Shown in pieces: positions 32,470 to 41,670 of a stretch of 56,326 nucleotides of DNA. Numbering within the stretch: the first letter of the stretch is position 1; each line of letters begins with the position of its first letter. Source of the stretch: DRTC01 sp964521025 (GTDB taxonomy: Bacteria; Cloacimonadota; Cloacimonadia; Cloacimonadales; TCS61); contig CAZFPK010000018.1 in assembly GCA_964521025.1 (NCBI GenBank), positions 1-56,326 of the forward strand. The letters run 5' to 3'. Under the pieces are notes generated by a model, which saw only the letters and a list, made by a program, of their open reading frames with translations, had not been told where the DNA came from and made no database searches. Position numbers and translations under genes: made by a program.

Positions 32470-34914
32470 ATGAAAAAACTCATTATTCTTTTAGTAACAA
32501 CTTTATGTGTCGGTGCTTTATTTGCAGATATAATGCAACCGACTCCAACCAAGATTGCACGCGAAGATGTAATCGGTAAACTACCTCAAAGGAACAACAG
32601 ACCTGTTGTTCCCGGTTATGAATTCTTAACTACTCCGACAGGCCAGTTCACTAACTTTTATGATTACATGCCCGGAAGTTATAACGGACTCCCGGTCAGG
32701 GTTCAACCGGAAACATCACAACCTTTCGGTTATCCGGCTGGTGGTGTTTATATGATCTTTCACGGTCTGGATTCTTCAGCAGGAACGAGAAGAGAGTATT
32801 ATGTCTATGTTGATAATGTCGGAGAGGTTTCTTCTCCCAATGTTATAGGCAACAATAATATCTGGGAAGGATATGGTGGAATCGCCATCGATCCTGTAAC
32901 TGCCGATCCTTTTGCAGCCTGGCATCAAAACGATGGTACTTATTATGATGCAATCGCGTCTTACGATCTTTTCCACATGTTGGGAGCACCCGGATTGTGG
33001 CGGGAAACTTTTCTCGTTATCGATAATCCTGCTGGTGATACAAATCCCGATGATGAATTCATCTGGCCCTATGCTCACATCGGACCTTCACCTTTAGGTG
33101 GGGATTATAGAAGAGTTTTTGTTAATGGAAATAATGCTGCTGACAATACACCTTCATCCAATCCAAGCGAGAATATGTATGTCGGTTATGCTGATTTCAC
33201 AACTGCTGATTTTGATGCTCAGTCCTCTCTTGACTGGACATATTTTACTTTCCCGTTAATGGATCAGTGGCATAATGAAGACCCCTGGACAAGACCATTT
33301 CATAGCCTGACTGTTTCCGACGACGGACAGGTTGCTGTTATGGGTTATGTGATCGGTGATGGTGATGTTTATAACGAAAAAATCATGGTTTTTTATAATG
33401 ACAATTACGGTGAAGGAGAATTCACATATTATGATGAGGATTACCAATTATGGGTAGATAATCCTCAAAATCAAGATGGTTCCTGTTATTTTCAAAACGA
33501 TAATGAAAATTGCTACGACACTTATTTTGCTTTCACAAATTCCGGTCATTTGAATGCCATTTTTTCCGATGATGGCTCCAAGATTTTTTTTAATGGTGCT
33601 TTAGGATTAAACGGTGAGGATCCCGATGGCGGTGATGGTGTTTATTGGCCCTACTGCATTTTCTCCTATATGTTTGAATATGACATAGCTAATAATGAAT
33701 TTCATTTCCAGGTTCTCAATCCTGAAATAAATCCTAATGCTGCTAATCCGGATTATGTCTGGGGAAGAGATGAGATTTATCTTCCCTGGGATACGGATAA
33801 TGACGGAGTAGTTGACGAATATGATGAAGAAGGTTATGTACTCTGGTATTCCGGCTGGCCCATCTGGTTCTATGATAATGATACTGCTTTCCATGAAAAT
33901 AATTTCAAGATCATAAGTACCGGTGATTATATGGTCGCCACCTGGCAGGATGGTCTGAATTGTAAATATGCCAATGCCGGTGAACCCGGTTTTGAAGAAT
34001 GGCTGGAAGTCCCTGAAGTCTGCTTCTCGACTTCGATGAATGGTGGTGCAGACTGGTCTGATGTTCTGTATTTGAATGCACTCGATACTCCTGAACTGGC
34101 AGATATGATCCCGGTTTATTTCTATCCGGGTGATGAAATCGAAGATATCGCTTATGATACTGAAAATGAATGGGGAACCATCCATTTGATGTTCATGGAT
34201 GATAACAGCTTTGGCTCGAGCATCCAGGGTTATGGCTTAAATAACGGCGGAACCATGAAATATGCATCGTTGAGGATCGAATTTCCTCCTCCGGGAGAAC
34301 AACCTCCAAATCTGGTATATGATCCTGACTCTTTTGATGTGATCATGGGATCAAATGAAGTAGCAGTTCATAATTTGGAGCTTTCTAACAGCGGAAGCGG
34401 GGCAATTAATTATACAATTGCCCTGGATCCGGTAGAAGATTGGTTAACTATCGATCCTACTACAGGCGATGTTTCTACCGAAACGGATATAATCGAACTT
34501 ACTTTTGATACAAGCGGAATGGCTACCGGTGAATACGAATGTGATATCGTGATTAACGATGACAGAGAAGAAACCATTATTCCGGTAACTTTGGAAATTA
34601 CCACTTCAGCAGAGGATGATGAATTTTCCTTAAAAGCTTCTGCTCTTACCGGTAATTATCCAAATCCGTTCAACCAGACAACTAACATTAGTTTCAATAT
34701 AGGCAAACAAGGTCATGTTAAAATAGATGTTTACAATGCATCCGGACAGAAAGTCCGAACTTTGGTCGATGCCGACAAAGCTCCCGATACATACAATATA
34801 ACCTGGGACGGAAAAGATGATTCCGGACAGGATGCTGCAACCGGAGTTTATTTCTACAAATTGAAACATGGTGGTAGATATACTTCAACCAAGAAAATGA
34901 TCCTGATGAAGTAA
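32470..34914 (+). CDS. Secreted cargo protein with FlgD-like sorting domain
   Basis: An 814-residue exported protein: signal peptide (KLIILLVTTLCVGALFA), a large Trp/Asp-rich N-terminal domain that may be a beta-propeller (repeated DDGQVAV and DDGSKIFF turns), an Ig-like domain at about 615-710 (NLVYDPDSFDVIMG, GSGAINYTIALDP, WLTIDPTTGDV), and a C-terminal sorting domain starting NYPNPFNQTTNISF with KIDVYNASGQKVRTLV, WDGKDDSGQDAATGVYFYKL and a TSTKKMILMK end. It is a clear type A-like T9SS/FlgD CTD. AGGAGGAAGA at 32457-32466 gives the start. Its role outside the cell is unknown. A terminator closes the run 53 bases later. Confidence 0.78.
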   Translation: MKKLIILLVTTLCVGALFADIMQPTPTKIAREDVIGKLPQRNNRPVVPGYEFLTTPTGQFTNFYDYMPGSYNGLPVRVQPETSQPFGYPAGGVYMIFHGLDSSAGTRREYYVYVDNVGEVSSPNVIGNNNIWEGYGGIAIDPVTADPFAAWHQNDGTYYDAIASYDLFHMLGAPGLWRETFLVIDNPAGDTNPDDEFIWPYAHIGPSPLGGDYRRVFVNGNNAADNTPSSNPSENMYVGYADFTTADFDAQSSLDWTYFTFPLMDQWHNEDPWTRPFHSLTVSDDGQVAVMGYVIGDGDVYNEKIMVFYNDNYGEGEFTYYDEDYQLWVDNPQNQDGSCYFQNDNENCYDTYFAFTNSGHLNAIFSDDGSKIFFNGALGLNGEDPDGGDGVYWPYCIFSYMFEYDIANNEFHFQVLNPEINPNAANPDYVWGRDEIYLPWDTDNDGVVDEYDEEGYVLWYSGWPIWFYDNDTAFHENNFKIISTGDYMVATWQDGLNCKYANAGEPGFEEWLEVPEVCFSTSMNGGADWSDVLYLNALDTPELADMIPVYFYPGDEIEDIAYDTENEWGTIHLMFMDDNSFGSSIQGYGLNNGGTMKYASLRIEFPPPGEQPPNLVYDPDSFDVIMGSNEVAVHNLELSNSGSGAINYTIALDPVEDWLTIDPTTGDVSTETDIIELTFDTSGMATGEYECDIVINDDREETIIPVTLEITTSAEDDEFSLKASALTGNYPNPFNQTTNISFNIGKQGHVKIDVYNASGQKVRTLVDADKAPDTYNITWDGKDDSGQDAATGVYFYKLKHGGRYTSTKKMILMK

Positions 34915-34967
34915 CTTCACACTTCTCCGGAAAAATCTTGTTGAAATAATATCTGCAAGCGAATATT

Positions 34968-34998
34968 AAAAGGCGGTTATTTATGATAACCGCCTTTT
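34968..34998 (+). terminator. Strong terminator closing the TonB/secretion cluster
   Basis: A perfect 13-bp stem AAAAGGCGGTTAT/ATAACCGCCTTTT with loop TTATG. The A-rich left arm and T-rich right arm allow function in both directions, though the convergent truA gene ends about 260 bp away. Confidence 0.88.
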
Positions 34999-35260
34999 AT
35001 CATTTGGTTCTCGTTGGAATTTTGTGAGTAATTTAAGATAATTTCTAAATCATAAAATACATCCAAATCTCAAACACTAAGGTTTTTCCCTCAACTCCCA
35101 TAAAAGTTCTTGCTGTGAAAATCGAACTCCAAATCTTGATCCTATTGCGTGATCTCGAGAATTTTGTCATCCCGAGCCTCGTCGAAGGATAACAAAATTT
35201 GGTTGTGAGTCAATCCCAAGAAAAAATAAAATTTTTCATTCGAATATGTATTTACTTCTT
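34999..35260. other. Intergenic region between convergent clusters
   Basis: No gene is seen between the terminator and the end of truA. A dispersed-repeat segment TTGTCATCCCGAGCCTCGTC (35164-35183) followed by GAAGGATAAC lies in the middle. Confidence 0.5.
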
Positions 35261-36013
35261 TTATAAAAACGAATCTTGCGGATAATAAACATCAGCCAGA
35301 TAGAGTCCTTCCGGAGGAGCTGTTGAGATCAATTTATGATTTGGATCTTTATTGTCTATGAGTTCTTTAACGATCTCAGGATTTTGATTTGTGTGGGAAA
35401 TGTTGATCATCGCACCGACAATCCTTCTAACCATGTTATGCAGGAAACGATTGGCTGTAATTTCCAGCACAAAATCTTGTTCATCCTTTGCCAAAGATAT
35501 TTTTTGAATTGTACAAAAATTGTGTTTGAGTTCAGGATTTAGTTTTGAAAAAGAAGTGAAATCATTTTTCCCTTCAAAATAGGTGATAGTTTTTTTCATT
35601 GACCGGAAGGAAATGTTTTTCCCGGGAAAATGAGTTTTATAAAAGCGGTTAAAAGGCGTCCTTTCTTTTGTGATAATATAAATATATTTCCTGGAAACAG
35701 CATCGAACCTGGCATGGAAATTATTTTTAACAGGAAATACTTTCAGGATCCTGATATCAGGCGGAAGTTTTGATAAAATTGCTAATAAAATCTGTTCCGG
35801 AGACATTTTCAGAGGGAAATCAAAATGGGCATATTGCCTGAAAGCATGAACCCCGGAATCGGTTCTACCTGCTCCAATGATCGAGATTTTGGTTTTTGCG
35901 ATCACCGATAAAGCATATTCGATAGCTTGTTGGATTGTATTTTCGTTTTTCTGAGATTGCCAACCGCAGAAGTTCGTTCCGTCATAAGAAATTCTTAAAA
36001 GATATCGTTTCAT
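35261..36013 (-). CDS. truA: tRNA pseudouridine(38-40) synthase
   Basis: A 250-residue TruA, which isomerises uridines 38-40 of the anticodon arm. The start matches the family (YLLRISYDGTNFCGWQSQ), the catalytic Asp lies in GAGRTDSGVHAFRQYAHFD, and the later FHARFDAVSRKYIYII and ANRFLHNMVRRIVGAMINI segments are conserved. ATG 36013 is chosen because it gives the usual short leader; ATG 36031 would add six residues (MSERKK). It is last in a minus-strand run behind an EcfT-like gene, echoing the ecfT-truA order known in Firmicutes. Confidence 0.93.
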   Translation of the reverse strand: MKRYLLRISYDGTNFCGWQSQKNENTIQQAIEYALSVIAKTKISIIGAGRTDSGVHAFRQYAHFDFPLKMSPEQILLAILSKLPPDIRILKVFPVKNNFHARFDAVSRKYIYIITKERTPFNRFYKTHFPGKNISFRSMKKTITYFEGKNDFTSFSKLNPELKHNFCTIQKISLAKDEQDFVLEITANRFLHNMVRRIVGAMINISHTNQNPEIVKELIDNKDPNHKLISTAPPEGLYLADVYYPQDSFL

Positions 36014-36088
36014 TTTTTTTCTCTCTGACATCAAAGAAAACCATGTCCGGTTTTTGAAAGAATGTTTTGGTGAAGTAGAAATCCGATT

Positions 36089-36709
36089 CTAAACTGATAA
36101 TAAAAGGATATAAATTGTCAGTAAAAAAAGCAAGCTTAAATTAGGAATGTTCCAAAAATCCGGTTTCTGAAAAGAAGTATTGATTTTATTTTGAGAGTTG
36201 ATTTCAACTTCGTGTATTTTCTGAAAACAAGAAAGAAAAGTATTTTCCAGGATGCGAAATATATTTTTTTCTTTTTTTATTTCAATTTGATATCGGCTGA
36301 TAAAAATCGGGACAAATGTTATTGTTGCTACCAGGAAATAAAGAAAATTATTATTTCCTTTTTTGGGAGGGAAGCAACTCAGGATACTCTCTATTGAATT
36401 AGTATTTACCAGAAAAACTGAAAAAAGTAGAATAAATAAAACCCGCAGACTTACGGCAATTTGTTCGTCAAATGGGATATTGAAAATTATTCCCAGCAGG
36501 AAAAAGGAGAAGAAGAAAGGTATAAGTTTCAGAATAGTTTTAAGCCAGACTAATATTAGAAGTGGAGAACCGGCAATATAAAGGAGAGTTAATAAAAAAA
36601 TAGTGAGGAATAATCGAAATTGAACAGTTATGGAAATTACCAAACCGGCAAAAACTACGATTATTTTCAGGAGAGCATTTTGTCTCTGAAAAAAAGCATG
36701 TTTAATCAT
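36089..36709 (-). CDS. EcfT/CbiQ-like membrane protein
   Basis: A 206-residue protein with five or so hydrophobic helices (KIIVVFAGLVISITV, LFLTIFLLTLLYIAG, LIPFFFSFFLLGIIF, VSLRVLFILLFSVFLV, FLYFLVATITFVPIFI) and a charged mid-region. The LRVLFILLFSVFLVNTNSIE segment resembles the EcfT transmembrane coupling subunit of ECF vitamin/metal importers, and the position just before truA supports this. It is shorter than usual EcfT (about 260), and neither EcfA ATPase nor an S component is nearby. It begins 11 bases after the TPR lipoprotein stop. Confidence 0.5.
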   Translation of the reverse strand: MIKHAFFQRQNALLKIIVVFAGLVISITVQFRLFLTIFLLTLLYIAGSPLLILVWLKTILKLIPFFFSFFLLGIIFNIPFDEQIAVSLRVLFILLFSVFLVNTNSIESILSCFPPKKGNNNFLYFLVATITFVPIFISRYQIEIKKEKNIFRILENTFLSCFQKIHEVEINSQNKINTSFQKPDFWNIPNLSLLFLLTIYILLLSV

Positions 36710-36720
36710 GCGTGTATTAG

Positions 36721-39234
36721 TTATTTATCTTTGAACTCGATAGGTATTTCGAGCCGGCTTGTAACGGGTTTCCCATTTTTTTCCGCAGGTTTGAATTCCC
36801 ATTCCTGCTGCACAACTTCAATGGCAATTTCATCTAATCCACCCGGACCTGCCATCAACGATTTCAGAACTTTGATCTCACCGGTCTTTCCATCATCGAG
36901 AATCTCGACTTCGAGAATTAGTTCCCCTGTTTTCTGAATTCCTTCCGGAAATACAGGATCTTCTTTTTTGATGATTCCGGGAGGAATGTCATATTCCGTA
37001 TCTTGATCGGCTTCTTCCCCCACGAGCGGAGTTCTCTCGATTTCTTCAATTAATTCATTATTTTTTTCTGCTTGTTCTTTTGTATTTTCTTCTGCATTCT
37101 CTAATTCTTTTATTTCTTCTGTTTCTGCCAATTCTGCCAGGTACGGAAGTTGCTGCAATTTAATGAAATTTACACCGTCATAAAAGGTTTTGATATTGTT
37201 GCTAAACAGACTTGTATCATTTTCTTCCAGAACTTTATCAAAATAAGATTTTGCAGAAATACTGTCATTTAAAATAAAATAGTGAATATAACCGAGAGTA
37301 TAGGTAGCTTGCTCAGAGAATTTATGATCCTGATTATCTGCGATTATCGATAATTGTTGAACTGTTTTTTCAGGATCACCCGAAAGTTGATCAAGAGCGA
37401 TTTGATAATCGATTTTTTCCTGTTTTTCCTCGGGTGAAATAAATTCAATTTCTTCTTCATTCAAGAGAGAAACCGCAGCATAAGTGTATTTGTTTTGAGG
37501 AGACTCTTCTTTCAATATGTTCAATGTTTCATTAGCTTGCAGACTATCATGATAAATGAATTTATAAATCCAAGTTTTAACGAAGTGAGCAAACGGGATA
37601 AACTCTTGTTCATATTTTACTAAAACTTCCCGAGCTCTTGATATCTTTGTTTGTAGCTGCTGATTTTGACTTGTTTTTTGAGATTCCGGAATATAGAGAG
37701 AATCTGCAAGTAGAAAAGGATTTAAAACAAGCAGACTATCGATTTTTTCAACAATAGAATCATAATTTGCTGTTGTTTTATTCTTCTGTTCAATCAATTG
37801 CAAAACATCTGTTTCAGGCATTTTTTGGCTTTTAATTTTCAAGGAATCTGATTTTGAGAGAGAATCTTGTTGAGAAGATTCTATGATCCGAGCTGCCAAT
37901 AGATCGATTTCAGAACCGATGTTGTCTTTTTGACCGATCAGATTGTTATAAAGCGCTACTACAGAATCCGCGATGACAACGATCGAATCATTTCCGGTTT
38001 GCTGGGCGGTTAATTCCAAATTCAAAGAATCGAGGTCAGCGATAAGTTTGTTCTTATAATCTATAATATTATCATAAACAAATAGAGCAGAATCGGGCAT
38101 TCCCAGAGATTCCAGGTAAAATTCCGCTAATTTGAATTGCTGATCAACCAGTTCTTCCGGAGTTATATCCTGGCTTGGATCATAATACTGTATGATCTGG
38201 CTGGCAACAACACCTTTGGAAATAGCAGTTTCAATAAATTCCGAATTCCTGTTTTCTTTGGATACCAGGTTATAAAATTCGATTGCTTTTGGATAATCAT
38301 GGATTATCCTGAAATATGTTTCGGCTGTATAAAAAGCCGCTTCAGCAGATAGCAATGACTTATTATTATCCTGCATGATCATATCAAAAAGCGTAATAGC
38401 ATCATCCGTTTGCTCAAGATTTGCTAAGCAACGAGCTTTTATTAGCTGGACTCTGGATATTTTATCTTCTCTATATTCCTTCTTAATCAAATCGGTAGAA
38501 GATGCGAGAGCTTTTTCAAATTCCTCTAACAGCAGATAATTATAGGCTATATAATAACGAGCATCCATTTTCAGACTTCTGGATAATTTCGATTCTAAAA
38601 GCGAGAAAAAAACTTCGTTTGATTTTTCATATTTTTTAGAATTGTGGTAACTTTTACCTAAAGCAAGGAATGCTGCTTCATATTCTTCGGATTTCTCGTA
38701 TTCATCGATGATCTTATGAAAATAATATTCGGCTTCGATATAATCTTCATCTGCCAGATAGTAATTTGCTAAAAGAAGAATTGCCTGAGGATGGTTTTCC
38801 TTAAAATCAGGATTTAAGGAATAATCTTTGAGTATCCCGTAAGCATCATCTTTGTTATTGGACAGGTAATTTGCTTTTGCAATATAAAGGTGAGCCTGAG
38901 GAATAAATTCGCTTTCCGGATAAAACTTGATCAGGTCTTTGAATTTTTCTATAGACTGGCTGTAATTAGTAGTTTTATAAAACAAGCATTGAGCAAGCAT
39001 GAAAAGGGCATCATCCACATATTTGCTTTTTTTATAATTTGTTATGACAAGACCGCACTTTTTCATTGCTTTTGTATAATTCTGGATGGCAGAAGAATTG
39101 GGTTTTCCATTTTCTTTTAAAGGTTGATCCTGGGCAGATTTAAAGAATTTTTTGGCATTATAAAAAGTATTGAAATAGGCGCAGTTTGAGAATATCAGGA
39201 AAAGAATTAAAAAAGATATAGATTTAGTTTTCAT
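36721..39234 (-). CDS. TPR lipoprotein with C-terminal TonB domain
   Basis: An 837-residue envelope protein. The lipobox FSNC puts the lipidated Cys at residue 18, and the CAYFNTFYNAKKFF that follows is characteristic of TPR lipoproteins in this type of genome. Residues about 40-330 form tandem TPR-like helices (YPESEFIPQAHLYIAKANYL, YYFHKIIDEYEKSEEYEAAF), a coiled, Gln/Ser-rich middle follows, more TPR-like helices cover about 560-690, and the last 90 residues are a TonB C-terminal domain with GPGGLDEIAIEVVQQEWEFK and SRLEIPIEF. TonB domains normally sit on an inner-membrane anchor, so a lipid-anchored TPR protein with this ending is unusual. It is first of three minus-strand genes with ecfT-like and truA. 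Confidence 0.75.
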   Translation of the reverse strand: MKTKSISFLILFLIFSNCAYFNTFYNAKKFFKSAQDQPLKENGKPNSSAIQNYTKAMKKCGLVITNYKKSKYVDDALFMLAQCLFYKTTNYSQSIEKFKDLIKFYPESEFIPQAHLYIAKANYLSNNKDDAYGILKDYSLNPDFKENHPQAILLLANYYLADEDYIEAEYYFHKIIDEYEKSEEYEAAFLALGKSYHNSKKYEKSNEVFFSLLESKLSRSLKMDARYYIAYNYLLLEEFEKALASSTDLIKKEYREDKISRVQLIKARCLANLEQTDDAITLFDMIMQDNNKSLLSAEAAFYTAETYFRIIHDYPKAIEFYNLVSKENRNSEFIETAISKGVVASQIIQYYDPSQDITPEELVDQQFKLAEFYLESLGMPDSALFVYDNIIDYKNKLIADLDSLNLELTAQQTGNDSIVVIADSVVALYNNLIGQKDNIGSEIDLLAARIIESSQQDSLSKSDSLKIKSQKMPETDVLQLIEQKNKTTANYDSIVEKIDSLLVLNPFLLADSLYIPESQKTSQNQQLQTKISRAREVLVKYEQEFIPFAHFVKTWIYKFIYHDSLQANETLNILKEESPQNKYTYAAVSLLNEEEIEFISPEEKQEKIDYQIALDQLSGDPEKTVQQLSIIADNQDHKFSEQATYTLGYIHYFILNDSISAKSYFDKVLEENDTSLFSNNIKTFYDGVNFIKLQQLPYLAELAETEEIKELENAEENTKEQAEKNNELIEEIERTPLVGEEADQDTEYDIPPGIIKKEDPVFPEGIQKTGELILEVEILDDGKTGEIKVLKSLMAGPGGLDEIAIEVVQQEWEFKPAEKNGKPVTSRLEIPIEFKDK

Positions 39235-39305
39235 AAAATTATAATTTTAGAATACGCTGAATAGAGTCATTTAAGGTTTAATATTTAGCGAGAAATGCAA
39301 AATCG

Positions 39306-40832
39306 TTAATAAGTGTCAAATTCCCCGATTGAATTTTCCACAGCATGGAGGATTTCCCTGCTTTTCACCTTATTCATCATATTATTATGATCATTGTATA
39401 AAGGTCTGTCGACATCAAGATGATCGACTACTTTTCTGATTTCTGCGTGTGCGATTTGTGTCCCTATTCCAGGTTTGAATTTCCTGAAATCGAGAGCTTG
39501 AGCAGCAGCGATAAACTCGATTCCTAAAATTCCGTAAGCATTGTCTATTATCTTCCTGGTTTTCAAAGCTGTGTTCATTCCCATACTGACAAAATCTTCC
39601 TGGTCGGCAGCTGCCGGAATGGATTGCACCGAAGCCGGAGCAGAAAGTATTCTCTGTTCAACGATCATCATATCAGCAGTATATTGACTGAGCATAAGGC
39701 CGGAAAACATACCCGCACCTTTAGTGAGAAAAGCGGGTAATCCCACGCTGAGTGCAGGATTCAGCAAACGATTCAGTCTGCGTTCGGAAATAACGCAAAC
39801 CATCGTTAGAGCTGCTCCCAGCATATCCAGAGGAACACTGATCGGACTTCCCTGGAAATTTGCACCGGTTAATACGATACCGTCATCGGTAAGGAAAATC
39901 GGGTTGTCGCCCACTCCGTTCAATTCGATTTCGAGTTGTTCTCTGGTCCAACGCAACTGATCTCTGGCAGCACCTAAAACCTGAGGAGTAGAACGCATAC
40001 TATAAGCATCCTGAACGCGAACTTTCATTCCTTTCAGCAGTTCTGAACCAGTTATCATTTTTTTGATATTACGAGCAGATGTAACCGCACCCTGAAAACC
40101 CCTGAGTTTATGCAGGCGTTCATCATACGGTTTCAGATTTGCCATGAGGGCTTCCAAAGTCATCGCAGCAGCAATCTCGGCTTGTTTGATAAATCTTTCC
40201 GCTTCATAGACCTGGATAGCTGCCATTCCTGTGGTTAAATTACTTCCATTGATCGAGCCTAATCCATCTCTTGCCTTCAGTCCGGGAATTTTTATTCCGG
40301 CTTTATTCAGAGCTGCTTTTCCGGGCAATCTTTCACCTTTGTAAAATGCTTCACCTTCACCCATTAAAAGTAAAGCGATCTGACTCATGGGTGAAAGGTC
40401 ACCGCAAGCTCCGACACTTCCTTTTTCACAGACAACAGGAGTTACGCCTTTGTTCAACATCTCGACATAGGTTTGAGTTACGATCGGTCTGATTCCGGAA
40501 TGACCATTTGCATGAACATTGATCCTTGATAACATAGCCGCTCGAACATGTTCGACAGGACAAGGTTCTCCGATCCCGGCAGAATGATTATAGATCAGAT
40601 ATTTCTGGAATTGTTTGATCTGCTCTTCATTTAAAACAATTTCGGAAAATTCTCCAATCCCGGTATTTACTCCGTACATGATCTCTTTTTCATCGATTTT
40701 TTTCTCGATAAATGAACGGCAGTGCTTGATTCTTTCCAGCGCATCTGGATGAAGTTCTATATTTTCCAACCCAAAAGCCACTTTATAAACCTGTTCGATC
40801 GTAAGATCTTTTCCGGTAATAATGACTGACAT
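39306..40832 (-). CDS. hutH: Histidine ammonia-lyase family protein with Cys in the MIO triad
   Basis: A 508-residue MIO-dependent aromatic amino acid lyase. Histidine ammonia-lyase removes ammonia from histidine to give urocanate. The catalytic Tyr53 (MYGVNTGIG), His82 (NHSAGIGEP) and QEDFVSMG segment are present. The MIO triad reads Ala142-Cys143-Gly144 (GSVGACGDLSPMSQ) in place of Ala-Ser-Gly. Start ATG 40832 follows GAGG and places the triad at exactly the residue numbers of Pseudomonas HAL; an upstream in-frame ATG at 40868 is less likely. NFQGSP replaces the HAL-typical NFHAEP, so tyrosine or phenylalanine lyase/aminomutase is an alternative. No other hut gene is adjacent. Confidence 0.82.
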   Translation of the reverse strand: MSVIITGKDLTIEQVYKVAFGLENIELHPDALERIKHCRSFIEKKIDEKEIMYGVNTGIGEFSEIVLNEEQIKQFQKYLIYNHSAGIGEPCPVEHVRAAMLSRINVHANGHSGIRPIVTQTYVEMLNKGVTPVVCEKGSVGACGDLSPMSQIALLLMGEGEAFYKGERLPGKAALNKAGIKIPGLKARDGLGSINGSNLTTGMAAIQVYEAERFIKQAEIAAAMTLEALMANLKPYDERLHKLRGFQGAVTSARNIKKMITGSELLKGMKVRVQDAYSMRSTPQVLGAARDQLRWTREQLEIELNGVGDNPIFLTDDGIVLTGANFQGSPISVPLDMLGAALTMVCVISERRLNRLLNPALSVGLPAFLTKGAGMFSGLMLSQYTADMMIVEQRILSAPASVQSIPAAADQEDFVSMGMNTALKTRKIIDNAYGILGIEFIAAAQALDFRKFKPGIGTQIAHAEIRKVVDHLDVDRPLYNDHNNMMNKVKSREILHAVENSIGEFDTY

Positions 40833-40862
40833 TTTTTCCTCAATTAATGATTTTATAATTTC

Positions 40863-40905
40863 AAGCAAAACTCAACTTGCATAAATATATTTAATGCGAG
40901 CTAAG
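40863..40905. repeat. Possible degenerate repeat C copy upstream of hutH
   Basis: AAGCAAAACTCAACTTGCAT and ATGCGAG resemble the arms of the repeats at 10240 and 15685 (AAGCAAGACTCGACTTGC and GCGAGTTG). It is diverged, so membership is uncertain. Confidence 0.35.
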
Positions 40906-41005
40906 AATTGCGATATTTATTAGTTAATTCAAAAAGTTATTCATGACTCATTTATAGTCAGATCTAAACCGGATTTACTATTTTTCTTTAATGCAGTATT
41001 CGAAT

Positions 41006-41668
41006 CTAAAAACGGAATTCGTAATTCAGTTGCAAACCTTTCTTCTGCCAGTCCGGTCTAATGGATAAATTACTCAATAGTTTTGCACTTTTATTGAAGC
41101 GTTTTGCAGAAATTGCAGAATCTATAATACTGATGATCCTGTTCAAAATTCCGGCTGCTACTGCAAATTGAGTGTATGTTTCAAAATCCTGTTTCTTGAT
41201 GCGTAATCTACCGAAATAAAACCAATTTTCTTCCGTATTCCAATTCCAGGTATTTTCATCTGTGATCAGATGTTCATCGAGATATTTATCATAATCCTCT
41301 GAATACGGTATATAAGCAGCAAGTGCGTAGCGATAATAAAATTCGTTCACATCATCGCTACTTCGAAAGTTTTTTATCAGTAGATAATGCTGGTCAGAAC
41401 TATTTTTCGGAACTCCGGCATTTTCATAAGCGAATTGCCGGAGATTATTATCTGCCCATTTGGCTTCTGCTTTTAAACGAAAATAGGAAGCGATTATTGC
41501 TATTTCCGAACTAAAAAAAATCCCGGTTTTTGTATAATTTTTTGTATAAAGTTCGCCCAATCCGGGAACAATAGCAGAAAACAACATCGCTTTTAGCGTT
41601 GAAACCTGCTGACCATAGATACTTATCGATAAAAGGAGAACTAATAGGATCAGAGTAAATTTCTTCAT
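41006..41668 (-). CDS. DUF5683-like exported protein, copy 1
   Basis: A 220-residue protein with a signal peptide (FTLILLVLLLSISIYG), then the DUF5683-type KAMLFSAIVPGLGELYTKNY membrane-proximal segment and a hydrophobic GIFFSSEIAIIASY helix. The C-terminal half is Tyr/Trp-rich with a FAVAAGILNRIISIIDSAIS helix and ends in a barrel-like LQLNYEFRF strand. It begins two bases after its paralogue stops, so the pair is translationally coupled. DUF5683 has no known function; envelope localisation is inferred. Confidence 0.62.
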   Translation of the reverse strand: MKKFTLILLVLLLSISIYGQQVSTLKAMLFSAIVPGLGELYTKNYTKTGIFFSSEIAIIASYFRLKAEAKWADNNLRQFAYENAGVPKNSSDQHYLLIKNFRSSDDVNEFYYRYALAAYIPYSEDYDKYLDEHLITDENTWNWNTEENWFYFGRLRIKKQDFETYTQFAVAAGILNRIISIIDSAISAKRFNKSAKLLSNLSIRPDWQKKGLQLNYEFRF

Positions 41669-41670
41669 AA

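Noticed and set aside
33607..34185. 192-codon minus-strand open frame
   Set aside because: It is antisense to the secreted cargo protein and consists of low-complexity Ile/Ser-rich sequence typical of shadow frames.
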